DNA of 64,000 bases from Gnetum montanum (Eukaryota > Streptophyta > Gnetopsida > Gnetales > Gnetaceae): contig MNCI01004050.1 in the NCBI GenBank assembly GCA_015680685.1, positions 779,017-843,016 on the forward strand, in the 5' to 3' direction. Below, one piece after another: positions 34,922 through 46,446 of this stretch (the stretch's first letter is position 1; every line of letters begins with the position of its first letter). Under the pieces are notes generated by a model that saw nothing but the letters and a program-made list of their open reading frames with translations, had not been told where the DNA came from and searched no databases. The translations under genes and the position numbers were made by a program.

Positions 34922-35735
34922 AGTTCACCTTAACCTTTTCATTCCATGCCCTTATAACCAGATGCACCAATAGCCATGTTTGTTATACCTTTTTTATGTA
35001 CTTTGTTTTACTCTCTATGCATGTAGCCTAAGTTCCTACTTTGCATTTTCACTTCTTTATTTAAGCCTTTCTCATGTTATAAACATTAAAAATTCTTTAA
35101 AACATGATCCACTAAGCCCTTAAACTAGGGTCCACCAGGCCTTAAATTGACAATGTCTACCAAAATAATGCAAAATGGCCCACCATGGCCTAAAACTAGC
35201 AAATTAACTACAAAGAAACATGGCCCACCATGGCCTTAAACTGGCAAAGAAAATCATACACCATGGTCCACTATGGTCTTAAACTGGAATTAAGGCTCGC
35301 TATGGCCTTAAACTAGAAAAATAATAGTCTACTAAGACTTTAAACTGGCAACATGGCCCACTATTGTCTTAAATTGGAAACATAATACAACTTGTGCCTA
35401 CCATGACCTAAAATGAGAAAATGTTTATTTTATTTTTGTTTAGCCTACTGTTGCATCAATTAGCTACTTAATTTTATAGCCAAAAACCTCAACATTTCCA
35501 TTCACAATGTTCACAACATTTACAATGCTTACTATAACAATATCTATAGCAAAAAAATGAAATCAAAAATTTAAATTTAAATTTAAAGTATCCATAGCAT
35601 ACATAGCCATGACCACACTATGTGGCAAAAATGTCAAAAAATAATAGCAACCATCTATAACATAGTCTTGGCTAATATTAGCCATCAACATGAAAATAAA
35701 AGTAATGTAGCCAACAAGTTGAAAATGAGTAGATG
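34922..35735 (+). repeat. Repeat-bearing spacer after element 1 protease (units 35095-35420)
   Basis: From about 35095 to 35420 lie roughly ten units of GGCCCACCATGGCCTTAAACTGG, the complement of the repeat at 23306. The remaining sequence is AT-rich without a gene. Confidence 0.7.
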
Positions 35736-35739
35736 GAGG

Positions 35740-37245
35740 ATGCTAAGGAGAATTTGGAGGAGAAAGTGGTGAATCATCTCCACCATCTTTACTAGGGTTG
35801 CCAATGTCTCGTGATGCTTGAAATACAACACATAGTTAGTTAGTAACCAATAGCCAAAACCATAAACAAAAAACTAAAAATATAAAACATAAAATATATC
35901 AAACCTATGGGGATTCCAACTCCATAAACTCTAGGGGTAGATTTGAAATGCCATCCTTCAAACAATTGAGTATCTAGTCCTTCATCATGTTGATGTAGTC
36001 AACATCCACAAGATCAACACCAGAAAGGATGCTGGTGCTATCTATTATAGTCCAAGTAGGTGCCTCCTAGGTAATGGGAACTGTAGAAGTCTCACCTTTA
36101 GTAGTGGTGATTTGAGTAGTAGGGGATTGCTCCACCATGAGACTACTCTAAGAAAGCTAATAAGGACTCTCTACCTGGATCCCTTGGATGAATAGCTCTC
36201 TCTTACGCTATTTGACTAACTCCTCCTTGAGCCACTTAAGGTAGACCCGATGATTTACCTTGTACTATTACTTCTAGACCTTTTGTTTTTTAGCCCACTC
36301 TAGGACCCAAGCATAGTGATCTTCCAATCCTCAACCTTTTGGAAGATGAGGTCCATATGCATCTATTGTTTTGTTGTCTTCCATAGAACTACTACTTTAT
36401 TCTAAATGGTATGCTAGTAGTGGGTCCATGTGATCTCCTTGGTCCACAATTCTCATGATTTAGCTACTTGGGCTTTCATGAAGGCCTTGTGGTCTTGGAG
36501 ATCTCTAATAGTATCCTATTGCCATTGAGTGTTCTTCCTTAAGGCCATAACTACCTCCCATAGAGATTTGTTAAACCTCTCTAGCTCCCATTAAGTTTTT
36601 GCACACAACATTGCTACATCAGTAGCAGTCTTATACAACTTCAAGGGTATGCTAGATACATCAGAAGGAATCTTAGGTAAGGAATCAATCTCCATGTATC
36701 AATTGGGATCCCGGTCCATAGAAGGCACTACATGAACATAAAAATACAATCAATAAACATAATGTAAAATCTAAGATAGCCATAACACAAACATAGCTTA
36801 TGACATAGCTAAACAACTAAGGCACATAAAACAAAGTTCTTACCTATCTCAAGTGTAACCTATTATAACTAGTTGATGATGTCCTTGGCCATCCCATGCA
36901 TGAACTCCACCTTATCTGGGGTCTCTAGCCATGGTTTCACATGAAATTTAGGGATAGGGGATTGCATCAGAGGCTCAAGAACTACTATAATCATAATAAT
37001 TATCAAATGGTTAGGATGAAAACCAAAATTAAACTGTAAGACATAACGAAAGTGTTAAGGCATGGACATACTTGGCTTCTTCTCCTCTTCTTCTGGAATG
37101 AGAATGGAGGATGTACCTAAGACCACCTCACTAAATAAGGTGTCTAGATCATTTATATCTACATTGGCAACCCTTCAACCTCAGGTTACTTTAGGAGTGC
37201 CTCTTATGCACACCTTTGTTCTTCCTCCATGGTAGCTTGGGCTAC
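35740..37245 (-). pseudogene. Element 1 antisense gene, 3' half (exons 5-8 homologues)
   Basis: The minus strand shows diverged matches to the downstream exons of the gene at 19054. An exon-6-like segment (about 36990-36850) reads PDKVEFMHGMAKDII against PDKFAFMEGVVSDMI in element 3, and its end carries a GTAAG donor. An exon-7-like coiled-coil segment lies about 36730-36290 (WELERFNKSLWEVVMAL). An exon-8-like end near 35830-35750 reads RDIGNPSKDGGDDSP. Many stops. The gene continues across element 4 at 44361. Confidence 0.6.
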
Positions 37246-38022
37246 TGATGAGTTGCGATATCACGTACGCAATATCGCAACCCGCCACAACATCTATAAA
37301 TAAGAGGCAACTTTTCCTATTTTCAGCTTCTAGATTTAGACCGTTAGCCAAACTATAGTAGTTTTACCATTCCAGAGTTAGAATAATTTCCATGTGTCGG
37401 CAGTAGGAGTCTTAAAGTCAATGGATCTTTATTCAAGCAAATTGTGCCTGAGCACACATTTGTGTATGGAAATAAAGAAGAAATTTCTAATAAACCTTGT
37501 AGCATATGGACTAACTAAATAGGATTTAATTATTGTTAAATGCTTAAGTGCTTTCCTAGATAATCAATCTCTCTCAACCCTTGACTCTCCTAGTTAAGTG
37601 CATTCAGTACGACTACTTCGAGCACGTGTGTAACACTTGGTAACCCAGTAACGAGTAGCATTTGGTAATCCTAGCAGTATTGCACTGGTTCAGGGTGTGT
37701 GCGCCAAGTGGGAATGGATACTGGTGCTAGGACAATTAGAACTTAGTTAGTGAATAGTTAATGAAAGTTAGTCACTTAGTTCTCTTCACCTTCCCCTATT
37801 AGCATAAGACATTAAAAAGATAAAAGATATAAAAATCACATACCTCAAGCTTACTTAACCATACAATCATGACAATACAAGTAAGCTTGGGAAGATAATG
37901 ATTTATTAACCTTAAGTGTTCCATTAAGGCGTGTAAGCACTTAGTCCTTGGAGCTCGACCGAATCGTGTGTGAGATGCTCGTATTCATATGGTTGGGTGT
38001 AGGGGTACCTTGCCACTCATCA
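37246..38022 (+). repeat. Element 4 5' LTR
   Basis: 777 bp. U3 opens with a near-perfect inverted repeat TTGCGATATCACGTAC / GCAATATCGCAA (37252-37281), then a TATA box at 37295-37302. U5 ends GGGGTACCTTGCCACTCATCA. Confidence 0.92.
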
Positions 38023-38023
38023 T

Positions 38024-38041
38024 TGGTGCCGTTGCCGGGGA
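38024..38041 (+). other. Element 4 primer-binding site, tRNA-Asp type
   Basis: TGGTGCCGTTGCCGGGGA, one base from TGGCGCCGTTGCCGGGGA, beginning one base after the LTR end. This assigns the TGATGAG-family elements to an Athila-like lineage. Confidence 0.88.
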
Positions 38042-38168
38042 CTAAGTTTTTTGTGTGCTACGTAGAACATAGGAGATCATTCATATCATTGGGACGCTAG
38101 AAAAAACCCTTAGGGTTGATCAAAAGAAAAATAAGACAACGGTAATTAGCAAACCAAACAAGACAAAA

Positions 38169-40660
38169 ATGTCTTCTTCTTCGCACAAAAGCACTTCACC
38201 ACCTAGGAACAACACTAGAGACAGTTGGCGACACAACACACGTAACCAAGATCTGCCAGTTCATCAACAATTCTGTGTGGTATATATTTATCACGATGAG
38301 TATATACCCAAATTTATCTTTATTCTCCATCAAGATGAAAAATTGCGTTGGAGAGACTTGGAGGGTAACATAGTGTTGCCTCTAGACCGAGCAGTCCTTA
38401 ACATGCTCCTTCGTGCTCTTGCATGAATAAGCATGTCACAATTGTACGCAAAGTAGGTTGCATGTGATTACGACACAAGGGACTACCATCCCACAGAAGT
38501 GAAACATCAACGAGACTTGCGACAAGAGAGTTACCACACATCTGAGAAGGGTAAAGGACCCCATAACACTCCACTCGTCTTAAGAGAAATTAAGGGTGGT
38601 GAACCTATTTCAATAGGTTCTACACAAAATGATGTTCATCATCCTAATAATGGTGAGGAGGTGGTGTATCAAAACCTTCACTCGATGATTCACAACCCAG
38701 GTTTTGATCCCCACGAACACCAAGTGTTCAACGAGGGGACAAAAACACATGATAAGGGTAGGCATTCTGATCGTCATCACGATGGGGGCCGAGACCATCG
38801 ATGAAAAGGTAGGGAACATCATCATGGAGATGGTCCTTCTTCTTCTTCACCTTCATCATCACATTCAACCTCTCCTTTAGTATTAGGATGCAATCATAAG
38901 GAGCCTAATCATGAGGACAAAGGTAAACAGAGTGAGAAACCTCGACGAGAGAGTCAAGAAAGAGGACAAGGGCACTCGAGAGAAGCACAACATAAAAGAC
39001 AAGAGAGTAGGGAATCATGTAGACATCACAAACACTATGAATGAAATGACCATGAAGAACCCCTACTTGCAACTTGAAGCATGTTAGATATCATGGAGGC
39101 CGTAAGAGTTCCCACAAGGCACCAAAAAGATAGTAGGATCAAGAGGTTAAACATGAATAACATCCTACAATTTGAGGGGGGATACAATGCTGATCCTTAG
39201 AACCACTTACAAGAATTTCAAGATGCATGTGCCTTGTAGAATGTCGAGAACGAATGGAAAAAACTAAAGTTATTCCCAAGGATACTAGTAAAAGAAGAGA
39301 AAAGCTGGTACCAGTCCTTAGAACTGGAATCCATTTGAAGGTGGAGTATGATGCTAGAACTATTTAATGATAAGTATCAAATGTACTCCCGGGTGTCCAA
39401 CCTACTAAAGAAAATCCAAGGATGGAAGAAGGGAAGTCATGAACCCTTGGATGCTGCCATGGGCCGATATTATGCACTGTTACATCGCTGCTCGGGCCAT
39501 GGTTACTCGTAGCAGGATCAACTACGCCATCTTGTAGATGGACTTAGACATGAAACAAGGAGAACCCTTGGAATGTATGCCCAAGGGAGATTATCAGAGC
39601 TTAGGTCCCAGTAGGTCCAAAGATTGATGGAGCAATTAGCCAAGGAAGAAGGAGAGCTACGTAAGAGAGAAAGTGTAGAAGAGTACAACTATGATCCTTC
39701 CCTTCGAAAAAGAGGAGTGAGATTCTGTGAGGAGGAGGCAGAGTCATCACTCGAAGAGATGGTAAATAGGAAAACCTTGCTTCTCCAAAAATTAACAATA
39801 GAAGTGTCGACAAAGGTAGATCAAATGTGGATCTCCCTAGATAGTAGATTTGAAACTATTCTTAAAATTGTAGAGGAGTCTAAGGAGCAAGGTAGTGACT
39901 ATGAAAAAAAGAAAAAGAGAGATTTGGACCATGCACATAACAAAGGTAAGGGTAAAATGGCCATCACCGAAGAGGTTGTGGATTCTGATACGGACAATGA
40001 TAGTGGATGTGAGATATGCCAGTATGACCATCCTAAGGGATGTTGCCTAGTAATCTCACATCTGCAAGAGTCTAGGGTGTATGCACTCAACTCATGACTT
40101 GACAAACAGCAAGCACCTCGATGGTTACCTTATCCTGAATGTAACCCAAGGCAATTCCACTAACCATTAACGTATTATCCAAGTGGAACTCTACCACAAC
40201 CTATTGAGCAACACCAACAATGGAAATACCCACAATCATGGCGGATGCCACCGCCAAGGCAACAATACCCTTACCAGCAATCGGATCCATATGGCTACTA
40301 CGTGTAGCAACCAATCTCTTCACGTGACTCTATTGGTCACGTGACACCACAACGTCACTACCAAGATCAGGAGTATTATAGGACTCCTTCTCTTGGGTGA
40401 GAGAACCCATAGACATACCATCCTCCAAATCCATATGCAACTCTCACACCGATAGCTCCATTACCACCTGCTCTAGCAATGCAAGGGGAACTCCCCACTC
40501 AACCGCAGTAATGCAATGCTACGAGAGCTATAAACCTTCAACCTACTGCTGGTTCTGACAACCATACAAAGAGAAGATCTTTCTTCAAAACTAACAGTCC
40601 AACCAAACTCTCACAACCACAAGCGGTTGAGCCTCTGAATGCCTCGTTATAAAATAAGGC
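38169..40660 (+). pseudogene. gag: Element 4 gag
   Basis: Starts MSSSSHKSTSPPRNNTRDS. The first 85 codons are open, with YIPKFIFILHQDEKLRWRDL. The gag core at 39140-39420 reads ILQFEGGYNADP, HLQEFQDACALQNVENEWKK and WYQSLELESI, and is the block deleted in element 2. The next open segment (39624-40097) has EEMVNRKTLLLQKL, a coiled region and GCEICQYDHPKGCCL, a lone Cys-rich motif unlike a standard knuckle. The C-terminus is basic (KRRSFFKTNSPTK). Several stops. Confidence 0.8.
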
Positions 40661-40699
40661 TTCAGAGCTCTCTTCAAATCAAAAATAGAGCTCAACGCA

Positions 40700-41202
40700 C
40701 ATGATTATGTTAACACATGCTGTCACTGACTTGATTAAGGAGGGCCACCTTCCCAGGAAATTTTCTGATCCTAGAAGCCCTTTAATCTATCTCAAAGTTG
40801 CTAGGAATGAACCATGTAAAGCTCTTTTGGACTTAGGTTCCAGAGTTAATTAAATATCATAAGAGATGTATAAAGCCTGGAACCTACCTCCACTAAAGAA
40901 AAGAAATATTCTCTTAGAGTTGGCTAACCAATCTATCACTGTTCCCTTGGGAATGGTGGAGGACATCGCTACCACTGTGTGTGGGTGGTCATACCTAGCT
41001 GATTTCCTAGTGATACAAGTAAACAATGACAAAGGGGACTTCCCAATAATAATGGAAAGGGCATGGCTAAGTACCATACACACAAGCCTAGGAATCTACG
41101 ATCTTTCCCTAGAAATATCTAAGGAAAACACTTTTGGGAAGATCAAGAAGAAGAAAGTTCCATGCATCACATATAGTGATACAGGGTGTGATTGCATATA
41201 GG
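40700..41202 (+). pseudogene. Element 4 protease
   Basis: CKALLDLGSRVN at about 40816-40850 replaces the active-site DSG with DLG and is followed by a stop, so it is inactive. Further on (40866-41201) the frame is open with NQSITVPLGMVEDIATTVCG and DFPIIMERAWLS. Confidence 0.75.
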
Positions 41203-41600
41203 AATGTTCAGCATTGCCTGCATGCAACCAGTGTGCCCAGGAAATCAACATACAAAAGTGCCTATATGTAGTAACCACAACAAGAAGACACCTAGTAGTT
41301 GATAGCTGATCAAGAGAGCAACTCACCAACGTAGATGGAACTAACTGGGAAAACAACATGCATCCATTTCAAAAGCATAGATGCACTGGAGCATGAGTGT
41401 TGCCAACTTCCAACCCTTAACCTAAAAACATCAATAGGGGGAAGCTAAAAATTCCTAAAAACTTCAAACAAGCACTCCGGTAAAAGATTACTAGTTAGTT
41501 TGCAAAAAATCAAAGCTTACCATGAATCTAGAACAGTCAATGCACATAACACATCGGAGAAAGGATGACCTCACTCATTATTTTAGATCTCCTCCTTTCA
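41203..41600 (+). pseudogene. Element 4 remnant of integrase tail
   Basis: After the protease only KRLLVSLQKIKAYHESRTVN (about 41480-41540) remains of pol, equivalent to KLLVNVQQTKPFHELRTAN of element 2. RT, RNase H and the integrase core are absent. Confidence 0.55.
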
Positions 41601-43303
41601 ACTCAGTCATGGGGGAGATGGCCACCTATGTTGATTATTTGAGGCCCTCAGTTCCTTTTTAAGTTTTTGTTTTACAAATTTCTTTCACTTTTCTTGTTTT
41701 TGTTTTGCAACATCATTCATACTTTTTCATTTATTTGTGTGTGTGTTTATTTATTTTGTTAGGTTTGTCACCTAATAAGTGCTTCTGATGATGGCATGAA
41801 CTGTATTCCATTGATTGCTAATGTTTGGTTTTTACCTTTGAGTTATAATGTCGATACTAAGGTATGGTTCTTTTGATATAATAGGCAATGAGTCCACGTC
41901 ATCCATGCATCCATGAATTTCTATGGTCTCTCTTGGCTTGGAATTGTACAGTCCCTTTCTTTCAATAATAAGAACTATCAATGAATTGGTGACTGAGCAT
42001 TTCTCAAACTAAGGAAGGACTCAAGGATTGAAAAGGATGTGACTTCAAGGGGATTTGATGCATTGGTGCTGGCCATTCTCTTAGGTGCTTGGATGTTTTC
42101 TTCTTGAGTATTCCTTACCATTCTGATGTTTCTCTATTATCGAAAAGCTGAGCTAATAAAAATAATAAGTCTTTGCATGGTGTTGTTCTCACGTAAAAAA
42201 ACAAAAAGAGAAAAAAAAGGAAGAAAAGAAGAAGAAGAAACAAAAGTGAGAATTCAAATCACACCCTTTAGATGAAATAATCATCTGGGCTACAAGCATT
42301 GGTTATGGAACTAAATAAACATGTTTCCTCTAACTAAGACCCCTTCTCACTTCCTACTTTCTCCTTCTTTCGTTTTGTTGGAATGGTGGTGACTTTTTGG
42401 CAGAAGCATTCTCGTTACTCCAGGTGGATGGATTGGCCAAATGTATTAATGCAAAGTCACTGGTTGTGGTTGGTTTGAGGCTAGATTTAGATTGAGATCT
42501 ACTAATTCACATTAACCATTAACACACAAGGGGTTGTACACCACCTTGTTCTTGAGACTCCATTCCATTCTCTTCTTCCATCCTTCTTTTCCCATTTTGC
42601 ACCTCATTGCCAGTTGTATCAATAGTCTATATCTTGGTTGATGCATTGTTTCTTTTTTGTAAATTCTTGTGGTTAATACTTTAACTCTTGGTTCCAAATG
42701 ACATTTCTAGAGCCTATGGACTCTTTGAATGTAGGATTTTCAGGGCATGAAGGGCATGAGCCTGCTTTGGGGAGGACCCATTGGCATTCCTATTTGGTCC
42801 ATCCATTAATTTCTTTTCCTTAAACATTTTCGCAATCAACATTTATTTTGTTCATCTCCATCCCTGACATCCATTTCATCGGCGTTGCCTTTGTTTCTTT
42901 TTCTTCGTCTTTCTTATTCCTTATCTTTTTCAATTCTATCACTACCGGAGGTTCGCTCTTAGTCATGCGGGTCCTGGTCCAATTTTTTTGATTTTCTCTT
43001 AACCCCTACACCTCTGGTAGTCACTAGTATTATACCTCCAAAATTTGCATTAGCCATATCACAACTCAACCAATGGACCTTACACTGAGGCAAGGTATCA
43101 ACTGCATTGTGATTCATTTACCCTTGCTAATATAAGACTGTGTTGTGTGTGCAGATGACAATCATACACCAATGGATTGGATTTGGAGGAAACACTTGGA
43201 ATGGATTGGTGCTGAAGTAGTTATGTAAGGAACAAGATTGATGGTGTGCTTATGGATGAACAACGAAAGGAACAATCTTGGCATTGGCAGCAACATACTT
43301 CTT

Positions 43304-43346
<43 letters not shown>

Positions 43347-43535
43347 AGCTATCAAATAAGGCTAGATGTCAAATGTGTATAGTGTTCACTCTTGTTGTTA
43401 TGAACATTAATTTTGTTGTGTATTGTAATGATGATCCATTCATATGTCACCCCATTCACCATTAGTCTCATTCAAGTTAATAATCCCATACCTTTCCAAT
43501 ATTTTGTAAGGAACTCGAGGACGAGTTTTCATTTA
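41601..43535 (+). other. Element 4 3' noncoding tail
   Basis: Collinear with 9138-11142 of element 2, from the AGTCATGGGGGAGATGGCC start to AACTCGAGGACGAGTTTT before the purine tract. It contains a (CT)n microsatellite at 43306-43341. No gene. Confidence 0.7.
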
Positions 43536-43547
43536 GTCATGGGGGTA
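43536..43547 (+). other. Element 4 polypurine tract
   Basis: GTCATGGGGGTA directly before the LTR start TGATGAG. Confidence 0.75.
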
Positions 43548-44360
43548 TGATGAGCCGTGATATTGCGTACGTGATATCGCATCCGCCCCTGCGATATTGT
43601 GTACACGATATCGTAGCCTGCCACAACATCTATAAATAAGAGGTGGCTTTCCCTATTTTAGGCATCTAGATTTAGACCCTTAGCCAAACTATAGTAGTTT
43701 TACCATTCCATAGTTAGAATAATTTCCATGTGCTTGCAGTAGGACTCTTAAAGTGAACGGATCTTTATTCGAGCAAATTGTACCTGAGCACACATTTGTG
43801 TACGACAATAAAGACGAACTTTCTGATAAACCTTGTAGCATATGGACTAAGCTAAATAGGATTTAATTATTGTTAAATGCTTAAAAAAATTTCCTAGATA
43901 ATCAATCTCTCTTAACCCTTGACTCTCCTAGTTAAGTGCATTCAGTACGACCTCTTCGAGCACGTGTGTAATGCTTGGTAACCCAGTAACGAGTAGCATT
44001 TGGTAATCCTAGTAGCGTTGCACTAGTTCAGGGTGTGTGTGGAAAGTGGAAACAGATACTGGTGCTAGAACAATTAGAACTTAGTTAGTGAACAGTTAAT
44101 GAAATTTAGTCACTTAGTTCTCTTCACCTTCCCTGATTAGCATAAGACATTAAAAAGATAAAAGATATAAAAATCACATACCTGAAGCTTACTTAACCAT
44201 ACAACCATGATAATACAAGTAAGCTTGGAAAGACAATGATTTATTAGCCTTAAGTGTTCCATTAAGGTGTGTAAGCACTTAGTCCTTGTAGTTCGACCGG
44301 ATCGTGTGTGAGACGCTTGTATTCATATGGTTGAGTGTAGGGGTACCTCGCCACTCATTA
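43548..44360 (+). repeat. Element 4 3' LTR
   Basis: 813 bp, longer than the 5' LTR because U3 holds an additional GATATTGTGTACACGATATC-type palindrome (43590-43615). TATA box at 43631-43638. The last bases are CTCATTA. Confidence 0.92.
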
Positions 44361-46446
44361 GGCTACCATAACCTAACATTTTTCTACAACCATAGCACAT
44401 AGAAAAGTAGTTAACACATAAATGATAACATAGTCATAAACTTTAAAACATAAAATAGCCAAACTTAAACAAAGCATACTTGCAATTTCCTACTATGATG
44501 GCTTACGCCTAAACTTAAGCTTCTTTGGGATAGGTTGGTTTGATGGCAGTGGTGCTTCCTCCATAGGCCTCTTAAGTTTCTCTTTGGTTGTTCTTTTGAT
44601 TACCCTATGTCATCACTTAGCCTCTAGGATTCTCACTAGAAACATGAGAGGCTCCTCATCATCTATGCTATCAAGAGACTCACACTACCTAATATTAAGA
44701 TCCTTGGTGGTAATGGACAATGTATCATCCATTCCCTCTACTGGGTTTTGGGCTTGCACTGTTGGATAAATGTGCTTTATCTAAGGCTTAGAAAGTTAGC
44801 TTGGGTCATGGGGAACCCATCGTCCATTCTTATACACCATCAAAAACTTTGAAAACCTCTTCAAATAACCCACAAAAAATGCAAAATGCATGTGGATTAT
44901 TGTAGAGGTATCCACATGGAGTCTAAGGATCTCCTCCTGAAGTCCAAAAGTCAAAGAAGCAGCCTAGTTGAACTTGGTACCATCCATTAGGACCTTCTTA
45001 AAGGTCCACCCTTGTTCAATGCCAATCACCTTCTTTTGCAAAACTAGTTTAGTGAATGCACAAGACCTGAACAAAGGATATGATTCCTTTGCATTAGGGT
45101 TCGTGGAGCCATCCATGGGAATTCCAGAGTGGCCCATGTTGGCACTAAGCCAGTTCAAAACTTCCTCATGATGGCCTGATTCCTTTACTATCCTAGTGGG
45201 AACCTTTGCCCCATCAGTAGGGACACCAAACAAGTTGCAAAAGACGCCCTCATCAATATCCATTTTAACCTTCACATCCCAGATGATGGTGCTAAAATGA
45301 CCAACCTTCTTGTCGAAGGGATGGATAACATGTAGCATCTTCGTAGTAGGGATGGAAGGGATAGATGCCATGAATACATTAAGAAAACTTGCATGTTGGA
45401 TGTTTTCTTTAATATACCAGGCACTTATCCCCTCAGTCACTCTTATGTTGGTATCACCTCACCAAACTTCAAGATGATGGTATCTTCATGATGTGCTTTT
45501 GAAAGTGGTATGGTGACATCAACAGAGGTGGAAGGTCCTATTAGGCAACAACCAAAGTATAACAACATCATAAGCAAGTTTAACAACTAGTCAAAGTAAT
45601 AGAACACTTAGAGTTTTTATAACCATAAAACATTAGAAGCTATAGCCTTTATGTTTACCTTTCTTCTTCTTCTTTGATGTGGTTTGAGTGGAGGTCCTAG
45701 TTGCAAGGGTCCAATCCATGGAGTTAGTGGAATCCACTTACTAGTTGTGTATCATCCCATCATCCTTACACTTGTATACATGGTTGAACCTTGTAGTATA
45801 TGCATCAAAGTTCCATTTTAATTGTTGATACATGACAGTCCTAGTCTAGGGGCCGTTGGTGAGCTCATCTAAGGTAGTTTGAGCCACTGCCAATGTTTTA
45901 TCATTACTGATCAAGCCTTGATCATTGACTTGGTACCTACAAGAGGTTCATAAAACCAACAAAGTTAGGAACAGTAGCCACTAAAGCCATAAAACACTGT
46001 AATAACTAAGATTACCTAGGTAGATGATACATAGTGTTGAGTAAGTTTTGGAATAGTGTGGGACCAATGTACCACCATCAGAGTATTGTTAGTATTATAT
46101 TAACTCTACTTTGGCATCATCTAGATCTTCATACGTTAATGTGGGCTTATTGCATTTGCTGATCCCCCTAATGTCCTAGGAGGTGGATTGTCAGTAATGA
46201 ACTTGACAATCAGGCTGGATGCCCAAGGCAACAAGGTCTTCAGTTACATCTGTAGACAAGTGTGACCATAGCATCACACTAAAGTTTTGTAGATTGTAGG
46301 CAATGAATTCCCTTGCCCCAAGTTGGAACCACAATGAAGCCTTTCTCAATGGCATGTTAGGGAGTGGAGTATTGGCCTTGGGGTGGCCAATATAGCATAA
46401 AATGACCACCAAATCCACAATGATGAGGATGGGTATTAAGTAGACC
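44361..46446 (-). pseudogene. Element 1 antisense gene, 5' half (exons 2-4 homologues)
   Basis: Minus-strand homologue of the gene at 19054. The exon 2 acceptor is at 46447-46448, the same phase as in element 3, followed by LIPILIIVDLVVILCYIG (against VILKPVLIVLDIVGVLC), then FQLGAREFIAYNLQNFSVML. Exon 3 (about 45940-45662) starts after CTCTTGTAG and ends GG|GTAAAC, as in element 3. Exon 4 is open for 158 codons (45440-44964; VFCNLFGVPTDG, YPLFRSCAFTKLVLQKKVIG) and continues past a stop with MHFAFFVGYLKRFSKFLM and TLSITTKDL. Element 4 then interrupts it. Exon 1 was not found. Divergence is large but the order and junctions match. Confidence 0.75.

Larger units (their letters stand above)
37246..44360 (+). 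mobile_element. Element 4: Athila-like retrotransposon lacking RT, RNase H and integrase
   Basis: LTRs 37246-38022 and 43548-44360 both start TGATGAG; the 5' copy ends CTCATCA, the 3' copy CTCATTA. Flanks repeat GGCTAC (37240-37245 and 44361-44366), a target duplication of five or six bases. The inside has primer site, gag, protease and a 2-kb noncoding tail. Pol is reduced to a short integrase tail, so the copy could only have moved with proteins from another element. It interrupts the antisense gene of element 1. Confidence 0.92.
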
